Shown here in pieces: positions 35,430 to 43,589 of a stretch of DNA of 64,000 nucleotides (its first letter is position 1; the number at the start of each line of letters is the position of its first letter). Below the pieces are notes generated by a model. It ran no database searches, was not told the origin of the DNA, and saw nothing but the letters and a program-made list of their open reading frames with translations. The stretch covers positions 1 to 64,000 of the forward strand of contig NZ_WTLB01000017.1 in assembly GCF_011378855.1 (NCBI RefSeq), written 5' to 3'. Both the position numbers and the translations under genes were made by a program. This DNA is from Pseudoalteromonas sp. Z1A8. GTDB taxonomy: Bacteria > Pseudomonadota > Gammaproteobacteria > Enterobacterales > Alteromonadaceae.

Positions 35430-37504
35430 TAATAATCTATTTGTCTTTTAAAAGGTGGTAGGGTGTCGAGCATGGCTTTACCGTATCGCTTAGTAACTAA
35501 GCGTCTATCGAGAATAGTAATACAGCCTTCATCACTCTCTTTTCGCAGCAGTCTACCACAGCTTTGTACCAATTTCTTCGCGGCGTCTGGCACGGTAATC
35601 GTTAAAAACGGGTTGCCGCCTTTGCTTTGTACAAATTCTGCTTGCGCTTCTTCTATAGGCGAAGTAGGTACAGCAAACGGGATTTTAGTAATTATTAAGT
35701 TCTCTAAATATTTTCCTGGTAAATCAAGGCCTTCTGAAAGGCTTTGTGTTCCAAATAAAATACTGCCTTTGCCTTCGTCTACATTTTTAGTGTGTAATTT
35801 AAGCAACGCTTCTCGCGACATTTCACCTTGTACTAATAAGTTAAAACCTTTTGTTCTAAGAAACTTTGTTACATGGTCCATTTGCCAGTAAGAAGCGAAC
35901 AATACAAGGTTCGCTTTTTTATCATTTAGGTACTCTGGTAAAGTTTTAGCTAGGTGATCACTAAAGTCTTTATCGGTAGGTTCTACTTTAGATACCGGAA
36001 TACGTAAAGTGGCTTGTTTGGGATAATCAAAAGGAGAAGGTACTTTAATAAATTTAACGCCTTCTTCTTTAGCAAGCCCTGTTTCGTAAGCAAAGTGATC
36101 GAACGAGCCGAGTGCACTTAATGTGGCAGAGCACAAAACAGCGCCTGCGCATTCGCGCCATAATTTATCTTTTAGGTAGTAACCCACTTCAATAGGGCAG
36201 TCGCTTAATAAGTGATCGTGATGGCTTTTGTATTCAAGGCGTTTTATCCATCGTGCATGCGGAGCACCTTCACCTTTTTTAGCATAACTAAACCATAGTT
36301 TGTTTAGCTGCTCTAAGCGGTTTATGTATTGCCCGCTTTCGCCTAGTATTGGGTCGGCAACGTAAGGTTTTATGTCGCCATCGCTAACATCTTGGGTAAG
36401 GGTGTCGTGCATTTTGTTTAAACAGCGCAGCGCATCTTGCGTGGCTTCGCTTATGTCTTTTGCTTTACTGTGCAATGATTTTGGAATTTCACCGTGTTCA
36501 AAACGATAAGTATCGTCTTTTGAATACTCAAAATCGGCATTATCAAGAATATCGCGCACTACTTTTAAATCTTTATTAGCGTCATTAATGCTGTCGCAAA
36601 GTTTAAAGTTTTGTCCAATAGCTCTTTGCCCCACTAAAATTTTAGCCATTTTCCCGCTAAACTTGGTGAGCTTATCAAGCCATTCTATCGTGCCTTTAAT
36701 TGTGGCAGCAGCTGATGAAAAGTCGCGTGTGATGTGCGCTAAATGATGCGCTTCATCAATAACATAAATGGTATTGTCGGGTTCTGGTAAAATTTTACCA
36801 CCGCCTAAGTCTAAATCAGCAAGTAGTAATGAGTGATTAATTACTAGCACATCCATTTGCATTAATTGATTACGAGCAAGCTGAAACGGGCACGTTTGGT
36901 GTGCTTTCATTTGGCGTTGGCAAGAATGCTTATCGCAGGCTATTAAGTTCCACACTCTGTCGGGTACTGTGTCAGCCCAGCTGTCTCTATCGCCTTGCCA
37001 TTTTTTATTTACGTAAGCGTTATATAACTCATTTAAACATTTGGTTTCCATTGCGCTCAGTGGTGAAGTAAGCGTTGGCATAAAATCCATTTGTGTTTGG
37101 CTATCGCCATTAACCGCGTTATGTAATTTATGAGCACAAATGTAACGATGGCGACCTTTTACCAAATCAAATTTAAAGTCGAGGCCTGAATGCTTTTTAA
37201 AAAATGGCAGTTCTTTTGCTATTAATTGTTCTTGCAGTGCAACGGTTGCGGTAGAAATAACTAGCTTCTTTTTTTGCGCTAAGGCAAGCGGTAATGCGCC
37301 TAAACAATAGGCAAGAGACTTACCGGTACCTGTGCCTGCTTCAATAACACATATGCGTTGTTTTTTGTGATATTCGCCTGCAAGTGTTTTTGCTATTTCG
37401 GCTACAAGGTAATTTTGGCTGCTGCGAGGGCGATAATCGTTTAGGTTACTAGCCACATGCTGGTGTACTTGCCTAATTGTTTTTTTTAGTGAGTCAGAAA
37501 GCAT
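35429..37504 (-). CDS. dinG: ATP-dependent DNA helicase DinG
   Basis: 691 residues, close to E. coli DinG. Walker A IEAGTGTGKSLAYCLGALPLA (about 55-75), the four-cysteine FeS region including CAHKLHN, CDKHSCQRQM and CPFQLAR, the DEAH box IDEAHHLAH (about 248), FGTQSLSEGLDLPG and the motif VI SCGRLLRKESDEG. A superfamily 2 XPD-like 5'-3' helicase that unwinds forks and R-loops. First gene of a minus-strand operon and divergent from polB, so two replication-stress genes share one intergenic region. Confidence 0.93.
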   Translation of the reverse strand: MLSDSLKKTIRQVHQHVASNLNDYRPRSSQNYLVAEIAKTLAGEYHKKQRICVIEAGTGTGKSLAYCLGALPLALAQKKKLVISTATVALQEQLIAKELPFFKKHSGLDFKFDLVKGRHRYICAHKLHNAVNGDSQTQMDFMPTLTSPLSAMETKCLNELYNAYVNKKWQGDRDSWADTVPDRVWNLIACDKHSCQRQMKAHQTCPFQLARNQLMQMDVLVINHSLLLADLDLGGGKILPEPDNTIYVIDEAHHLAHITRDFSSAAATIKGTIEWLDKLTKFSGKMAKILVGQRAIGQNFKLCDSINDANKDLKVVRDILDNADFEYSKDDTYRFEHGEIPKSLHSKAKDISEATQDALRCLNKMHDTLTQDVSDGDIKPYVADPILGESGQYINRLEQLNKLWFSYAKKGEGAPHARWIKRLEYKSHHDHLLSDCPIEVGYYLKDKLWRECAGAVLCSATLSALGSFDHFAYETGLAKEEGVKFIKVPSPFDYPKQATLRIPVSKVEPTDKDFSDHLAKTLPEYLNDKKANLVLFASYWQMDHVTKFLRTKGFNLLVQGEMSREALLKLHTKNVDEGKGSILFGTQSLSEGLDLPGKYLENLIITKIPFAVPTSPIEEAQAEFVQSKGGNPFLTITVPDAAKKLVQSCGRLLRKESDEGCITILDRRLVTKRYGKAMLDTLPPFKRQIDY

Positions 37505-37669
37505 GGGATGATTTACCTAAAGTATGTATATAATTACAGTGCTATGGATTTTAGAGTTATAAGAGTGTAACTACAAGAAGTGATGAAATTAATTTAGCAA
37601 AATAAAGTCTCTGAGTGTTTATTTAGGTTGAGTGTATGGCTTTAAAGCATTTTTAATTAAGTAAAAACT

Positions 37670-37683
37670 TACATATATATGTA
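37670..37683. promoter_or_regulatory. AT-rich palindrome upstream of polB
   Basis: TACATATATATGTA, a perfect 14-bp palindrome ending 15 bases before the polB start. It has the TATATA centre of SOS boxes but lacks the CTG and CAG ends, so it is not a canonical LexA site. Confidence 0.3.
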
Positions 37684-37698
37684 TAAGGTTTAGTAATA

Positions 37699-40041
37699 GT
37701 GTACTTAACAGCCGGTTTTATTGTTTCTTCTCATGCTTATGATACTGCAAACGGCATATGTTACGAAGCGTGGTTTTGTAGTGATAAAGGACCTATAAAA
37801 ACGGTGTCGGCTAACGAAAATGCACTGTTTTTTATCAAAAGCAAAGATGCTGAAATAGCGAATGAAATATTAGTAGCTGAATCACTTAACTTTAATATTA
37901 AAAGTCTTGAGCTAAAAAACTTTCAGCAAGAAGATATGTCGGCCTGCTACTTCAAATCACTAAAGCATTTTTATTCTGCTGCTAAAGCTTTAAAGCAACG
38001 TGGAGTTGTATTATTTGAAGAAGATATTCGACCAATAGAGCGCTATTTAATGGAGCGCTTTATAAAAGGTGGAGCTTGGATAACGGGTAATGTATTTAAA
38101 CAAGATGGCTATACATTAATAACCAACGCTAAATTAAAAGCGAATGAAGAATATTTCCCAACTCTTAATAAGCTCTCGTTAGACATTGAATGTAACGAAA
38201 GTGGGGTTTTGTTTTCTATTGGACTCGTGGGCTGTAATTTAGACTGTGTTTTAATGATTGGCGAGCCAGAAAGAGAGGCTACCAACCTCGAGTTTGATAT
38301 TATTTGGTGTGTAGATGAGGCCGAGCTCTTAAAGGGATTAGAGCATTTTATTAAGCTTAGCGATCCTGATGTAATAATTGGCTGGAATGTAATTGAGTTC
38401 GACTTTGCTGTTATTCATGAAAGAGCTGAAGCACTCGGGATTAAGTTATTACTGGGTAGAGGAAATCAGCCTTTATATGTTCGAAAAGGGCACTTTACTC
38501 GAGTATCGATATCCGGGCGATGTGTAGTTGATGGAATAGACACTTTAAAAAATGGCACATATAGCTTTGAGAGCTTTTCGTTAGCTAATGTTTCAAATCA
38601 AGTGTTGGGTGAGTCTAAATTAATCGATTCGGGTAATAGTCTCCAGGAAATTATTAGGCAATTTAACGAAGATAAACTTTCTTTAGCAAAATATAATCGA
38701 CAAGATTGTATTTTGGTAAATAAAATTTTTGATAAATTAAAGCTACTCAATTTTTCTATTATAAGAACAAAGCTTACGGGGTTAGAGCTTGAAAAAAAGG
38801 GCGGCTCTGTTGCTGCTTTTATCAATATGTATTTACCATTACTGCATCGCAGTGGTTATGTTGCCCCAAATATGGGCGATCATGGACTTACATTTGAAAG
38901 CCCTGGTGGTTATGTCATGGAGTCTATTCCTGGCCTTTATAAAAATGTCATTGTTTTAGACTTTAAAAGCCTATACCCCAGTATTATGCAAACTTTTTAC
39001 ATTGATCCACTCGGACTAATAGAAGGTCTGAAAAATCCTGAGCATAGTGTGCAGGGATTTAATGAAGCCGTATTCTCGCGAGACAAACACCACCTCCCTC
39101 TACTCGTTAAAAGCTTAGCGTCTCAAAGGCAGCTCGCCAAAGATAATCAAGATCAAATGCTTTCTCAAGCAATCAAAATAATAATGAATAGTTTATATGG
39201 CGTTCTAGGCTCAAAAGGATGTCGGTTTTACGATCCTAGGTTATCGAGCTCTATTACGTTAAGAGGGCACGAAATAATGCTACAAACTAAAAAATGGATA
39301 GAAGAGCTTGGTTATAGCGTTATTTATGGCGATACCGATTCTACGTTTATTAAGTTGGATGATGATTTAACCCACGACGAGTGTAATGAAATTGGCGTGT
39401 TTTTAGCTAAAAAGATAACTACAGATTGGATTAACGAGATTAAACAAACGCACAACTTAACAAGTCATTTAGAAATAGAATTTGAATCTCTTTATAGCCC
39501 TTTCTTTTTGCCAACCATAAGGGGAAAGCTAGTTGGCTCTAAAAAGCGCTATGTCGGTAAATTAATTAAACCAAACGAATCAAAACTAGTATTTAAAGGA
39601 TTAGAAACAGTAAGAAGTGATTGGACTAAACTTGCTCAACAATTCCAGTTCGACCTATTTACTAGTCTTTTTGATGGAAATTTAAATATAAATGACCTTG
39701 TTAAAGACTATACAACAAAGTTATACCAAGGTGATTTTGATCATTTACTCATTTTTAAAAAGAGATTAGGTCAAAATTTAATCGATTATAAGAAAAATAT
39801 CCCCCCTCATGTTCAAGCAGTTAAAAAACACCAGAAAAAAAATAGCGAATTTACGGTCAATAGGGGTGAATTTGTTACATTTGTTTACACAACTGCTGGA
39901 GTTGAACTATATCAAGGCTTTCATAGCTATGACTATGCAATTTATTTAGAAAAGCAAATTGTACCGCTAATTGAAATGGTCGATCTTATTTCGAACTACA
40001 ATGTTTATTCTGGGTTAAATTCTCAGGATGAGCTTTTTTAA
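37699..40041 (+). CDS. polB: DNA polymerase II (family B)
   Basis: 780 residues, nearly the length of E. coli Pol II. Exonuclease motifs: Exo I LSLDIECNE (about 154), Exo II WNVIEFDFAVI, Exo III YNRQDCILV. Polymerase motifs: A LDFKSLYPSIMQTF (about 425), B KIIMNSLYGVLGS, C YGDTDSTFI. All catalytic acids are present, so it is a proofreading translesion/restart polymerase. The start is a GTG that gives the conserved N-terminus YLTAGFIV; no ATG lies nearby. Divergent from dinG. Codon use is AT-rich but in keeping with the region. Confidence 0.93.
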   Translation: MYLTAGFIVSSHAYDTANGICYEAWFCSDKGPIKTVSANENALFFIKSKDAEIANEILVAESLNFNIKSLELKNFQQEDMSACYFKSLKHFYSAAKALKQRGVVLFEEDIRPIERYLMERFIKGGAWITGNVFKQDGYTLITNAKLKANEEYFPTLNKLSLDIECNESGVLFSIGLVGCNLDCVLMIGEPEREATNLEFDIIWCVDEAELLKGLEHFIKLSDPDVIIGWNVIEFDFAVIHERAEALGIKLLLGRGNQPLYVRKGHFTRVSISGRCVVDGIDTLKNGTYSFESFSLANVSNQVLGESKLIDSGNSLQEIIRQFNEDKLSLAKYNRQDCILVNKIFDKLKLLNFSIIRTKLTGLELEKKGGSVAAFINMYLPLLHRSGYVAPNMGDHGLTFESPGGYVMESIPGLYKNVIVLDFKSLYPSIMQTFYIDPLGLIEGLKNPEHSVQGFNEAVFSRDKHHLPLLVKSLASQRQLAKDNQDQMLSQAIKIIMNSLYGVLGSKGCRFYDPRLSSSITLRGHEIMLQTKKWIEELGYSVIYGDTDSTFIKLDDDLTHDECNEIGVFLAKKITTDWINEIKQTHNLTSHLEIEFESLYSPFFLPTIRGKLVGSKKRYVGKLIKPNESKLVFKGLETVRSDWTKLAQQFQFDLFTSLFDGNLNINDLVKDYTTKLYQGDFDHLLIFKKRLGQNLIDYKKNIPPHVQAVKKHQKKNSEFTVNRGEFVTFVYTTAGVELYQGFHSYDYAIYLEKQIVPLIEMVDLISNYNVYSGLNSQDELF

Positions 40042-40259
40042 CAATACCCAAAACAGCAACAATATGGTGTTTTTATCTTCTAAACCTTCCTGCACTTCCT
40101 TTTTATTGCGTTATTTATTCTTTTTTGCAAAATCCTATTAACTTTTATTGGCTTTTCAGTGTTTTTTGTTTATTATTTGTTTCAGTTACTGTTAAAAAGC
40201 TGTAACAATAAAATAAATAATGATTGCTACTATTAAGTAGTGACACCAGGGAGAATCAA

Positions 40260-43103
40260 ATGTTAAATAATCAAGTAGCTAAAGCGGTGCGTATCGCACT
40301 TGCTTTTGGCGCAGCCTCAACAGCTGTTTTTTCAGCAAACTCTTTTGCAGCTGAAGATGAAATCGAAAAAGTAGAACGTATTCAAGTCACCGGTTCTAGA
40401 ATTAAAAGAACTGACTTAGAAACATCTAGCCCTGTAACAGTAATGACTGCTGAAGAGATCAAGCTAAGTGGTTTTACTCGTGTTGAAGATGTTTTAAACC
40501 AACTTCCACAAATAGAAGCCGCTCAAAGCTCATTCTTAGCTAATGGCGCAACAGGTACTGCAACTGTTGATTTACGTGGTTTAGGCTCAAACAGAACTCT
40601 AGTGTTAATAAATGGTCGCAGAATGCAGGCTGGTAGTATTACCTCTCAAGTTGCTGACATTAACCAAATTCCAGCCTCTTTAATTAAACGCGTTGATGTA
40701 CTAACAGGTGGCGCAGCTGCAGTATACGGTGCAGATGCCGTTGCTGGTGTTGTTAACTTTGTTATGGATGATGAGTTTGATGGTATTTCACTAAATGTGG
40801 GCTCATCAGGCTTTCAGCACAACAATGATAACAAGTACATGCAAGGTTTGATGGATGACAAAGGTTATGACTACGATACAGGTAATACTGGAATCGATGG
40901 TAAAGCTTATAGCATCGATTTTACTGTTGGTGGTGGATTTGATGGTGGTAAAGGTCATGCCGTAGGTTATGTTACTTATAACCGTCAAAACGAATTAGTA
41001 CAAGGTACTCGAGACTATTCATCGTGTGCTTTAGGTGGCAATGGCCAGTCATGTAGTGGTTCTGCTACGACTCCAAATCCTCATTTTGATATTTACCCGG
41101 TTGTAGACGGTGATGTTGATTACGATCAGAATCTTTTTGGTTATCTGAATCCAAATGGCCAAGGTTTTATGGAAGATGATGGCTACCGTTACAACTTTGC
41201 ACCGGTAAACCATTTTTTACGTCCAAATGAGCGTTTTACGTTTGGTACATTTATTGATTATGAAATAAATGAACACTTTAGACCATATTTAGAATTTTCA
41301 TTTATGCACAACAGAACAGCAGGCCAAATCGCTGAATCTGGTACTTTTTATAACGAAGAAATTTTATTCGATTATAACAACCCATTATTATCTGATCTTC
41401 AAAAAGAACAACTACAAACGTTATTTGGCCAAGGCAGCGATGACCAATTTGTTGCATACATTGGTAAACGTAACGTTGAAGGTGGTCCACGAGAGGATAA
41501 CCTTGAGCATACGTCATACAGAATCTTGACAGGTATGGAAGGTGAGATTAACGATAGCTGGTCTTACGATATTAGCTATAACTACTCTGCAACAACATCA
41601 AGCTCAGTTTATAAAAATGACTTACTTTCGCCAAAAATTGCTCCACGCGTTGGCGCTGTAGGTACAGAGTGTGATACTGCAGATGGTTGTTTGCTATATA
41701 ACGTATTTGAATTAGATGGTGTTACCGCAGAGCAGGCTGGGCAATTAGCTGGTGTTGGAACACAAACCGGTTTAGTAACACAGATTATTTACAGTGGTTA
41801 CGTTACCGGTGAATTTGATTGGAGCCTACCTTCTGCATCAGCTCCTATCGCTGCAGTATTCGGTTTTGAACGTCGTGAGCAAGATTATGAACGTGTTTCA
41901 GATACGGTATACGAAGAAGGTCAACTATTAGGTCAAGGTGGTCCATCTCCAAGTTTGTACGGTGCTATTGATGTAAATGAAGTTTATGGTGAATTACAAA
42001 TTCCTGTACTTGACGAGTTAAATGTATCAGCCGCTGCTCGCTGGTCTGATTATTCAACAACAGGTTCAGACACTACATACTCAATTGGTACAGATTACAC
42101 GATTGCAGATGCATATAAACTAAGAGCAAGCTATGCAAAAGTTGTGCGCGCACCAAATGTTGGTGAGTTATTCTCTGCACAAAGTATTAGCTTATGGAGT
42201 GGTGCGGATTCGTGTTCAGGCGATACCCCTGCATTCTCACAAAGTCAGTGTGAAAATACTGGTGTAAGTGCTTCACAGTACGGTGGTATTGGTGAGTCTC
42301 CAGCGGGTCAATATAACCAATTCGCAGGTGGTAATCAGTTACTAGAACCAGAAGAAGGTGATACATTTACAATCGGTTTAGTTGCAAATCCATTAGATGG
42401 ATTCAACTTCTCAATTGATTACTTCAAGATTGAAATTGAAAAAGTAATTGGTGTTGTAGGTGCAGAAAGAATTATTAACAACTGTGCTGAAACAGGCGAT
42501 GCATTCTTCTGTGACAATGTTACTCGTAGCCCATCTGGCAGCTTATGGTTAGGTCAAGCTGGTTTCGTTACAAACTTGAGCGATAACATTGGTGGTCAAA
42601 CATGGGAAGGTGTTGACTTTACAGCAGCTTACAAAATGGACCTAGAAGAAGGTGCATTAAACTTTGATATTAATGGTTACTACAGCATTCAAAAAGAAGT
42701 TGAACCTATTTTAGGTGATGCGGATTTAGCTTACGATTGTTCAGGCACTATTAGTACAGACTGTTTTGCATCTCCGAAATGGCGTCACACAGCTAATGTA
42801 AATTACTTACGTGATGATTGGCGTGTTGGTGTTAAATGGCGTTATTACGGAACTGTAGATTATGAAGGAACTGCAGATACGTTATTAATTGATGATGGTG
42901 GTATAGAAGCATATAACTTTATTGATGTTTCGGGTAGCTACTCATATAACGAGCATTTAACCTTTACTGGCGGTATGAATAATATCTTCGATAAAGAGCC
43001 ACCGTTAGTTGGTAACACTGTAGCTTCTAATGCAAACACTGTAGCTGGTTTTTATGACACGTTAGGTCGTTTTGTTCATGTAAGCTTTAACTTGAAATTC
43101 TAA
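40260..43103 (+). CDS. TonB-dependent receptor, tandem paralogue 1
   Basis: About 947 residues. I use the ATG after CAGGGAGAA, where the sequence becomes identical in type to the other two paralogues (MLNNQVAKAVRIALAFGAASTAVFSANSFA signal peptide). The plug begins VERIQVTGSRIKRTDLETSSPVTVMTAEEIK and includes LRGLGSNRTLVLINGRRM and GAAAVYGADAVAGVVNFV. The barrel ends HVSFNLKF. This long-receptor class handles peptides, saccharides or other large ligands in marine gammaproteobacteria. No degradative gene sits next to it, so the ligand is unknown. Confidence 0.9.
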   Translation: MLNNQVAKAVRIALAFGAASTAVFSANSFAAEDEIEKVERIQVTGSRIKRTDLETSSPVTVMTAEEIKLSGFTRVEDVLNQLPQIEAAQSSFLANGATGTATVDLRGLGSNRTLVLINGRRMQAGSITSQVADINQIPASLIKRVDVLTGGAAAVYGADAVAGVVNFVMDDEFDGISLNVGSSGFQHNNDNKYMQGLMDDKGYDYDTGNTGIDGKAYSIDFTVGGGFDGGKGHAVGYVTYNRQNELVQGTRDYSSCALGGNGQSCSGSATTPNPHFDIYPVVDGDVDYDQNLFGYLNPNGQGFMEDDGYRYNFAPVNHFLRPNERFTFGTFIDYEINEHFRPYLEFSFMHNRTAGQIAESGTFYNEEILFDYNNPLLSDLQKEQLQTLFGQGSDDQFVAYIGKRNVEGGPREDNLEHTSYRILTGMEGEINDSWSYDISYNYSATTSSSVYKNDLLSPKIAPRVGAVGTECDTADGCLLYNVFELDGVTAEQAGQLAGVGTQTGLVTQIIYSGYVTGEFDWSLPSASAPIAAVFGFERREQDYERVSDTVYEEGQLLGQGGPSPSLYGAIDVNEVYGELQIPVLDELNVSAAARWSDYSTTGSDTTYSIGTDYTIADAYKLRASYAKVVRAPNVGELFSAQSISLWSGADSCSGDTPAFSQSQCENTGVSASQYGGIGESPAGQYNQFAGGNQLLEPEEGDTFTIGLVANPLDGFNFSIDYFKIEIEKVIGVVGAERIINNCAETGDAFFCDNVTRSPSGSLWLGQAGFVTNLSDNIGGQTWEGVDFTAAYKMDLEEGALNFDINGYYSIQKEVEPILGDADLAYDCSGTISTDCFASPKWRHTANVNYLRDDWRVGVKWRYYGTVDYEGTADTLLIDDGGIEAYNFIDVSGSYSYNEHLTFTGGMNNIFDKEPPLVGNTVASNANTVAGFYDTLGRFVHVSFNLKF

Positions 43104-43118
43104 TATTAGAAATTTAAT

Positions 43119-43155
43119 TAAAAGGCCCATAGTCACGTGACTATGGGCCTTTTTT
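43119..43155 (+). terminator. Terminator of receptor paralogue 1
   Basis: AAAAGGCCCATAGTCAC pairs with GTGACTATGGGCCTTTT and a T-run follows. Confidence 0.88.
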
Positions 43156-43382
43156 GTATTTAACACATTGCTTTAATAGGTGTCTTTTAAGTCAGACCCT
43201 AATATGAATTTTTATACTTCTAGCTATCGTGAATTTTAAGTGTGATATTTACTTTTTAAATTTAACCTCCCCCGATTCAAACTTTACCCCACTCTAAAAG
43301 ATACACATTTACCTTTGTAACTCTTTTGCTGTAATAAGGTTGCAAAACTATTTTTTCTAAACATTCATTCCAAAAATCAATA

Positions 43383-43416
43383 GGTGCAAAAATTACATTA
43401 ATGTTATTTTTGCACC
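43383..43416. promoter_or_regulatory. 34-bp near-perfect palindrome
   Basis: Arms GGTGCAAAAAT and ATTTTTGCACC flank the inner palindrome ACATTAATGT; only one base pair in 17 is mismatched. It lacks a T-tract in transcript context, so an operator is more likely than a terminator. It is 173 bases upstream of paralogue 2 and I see no copy upstream of paralogues 1 or 3. Confidence 0.5.
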
Positions 43417-43589
43417 GTGTTTATTTTGTGTTACTTTAACTTGTTGTAACTAAAGGCATTTTTTTAGTTAGCCAAGTGTTGACCTTTTGGTTGGGTTGGG
43501 ACTACTATTCAAATCGAAATAGGTACTGTGATTAATTACAGACCAGGTAGAAAGTAAAATAATTAAAATAGTATTCTAGGGAGAATCCA

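Larger units (their letters stand above)
43104..43589. other. Intergenic leader between paralogues 1 and 2
   Basis: 486 bases. Contains the terminator of paralogue 1, a 34-bp near-perfect palindrome at 43383-43416, and at about 43468-43590 a leader (CCAAGTGTTGACC, GGTTGGGTTGGGACTACTAT, GGTACT) that recurs in altered form upstream of paralogue 3. No gene is seen. Confidence 0.6.
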
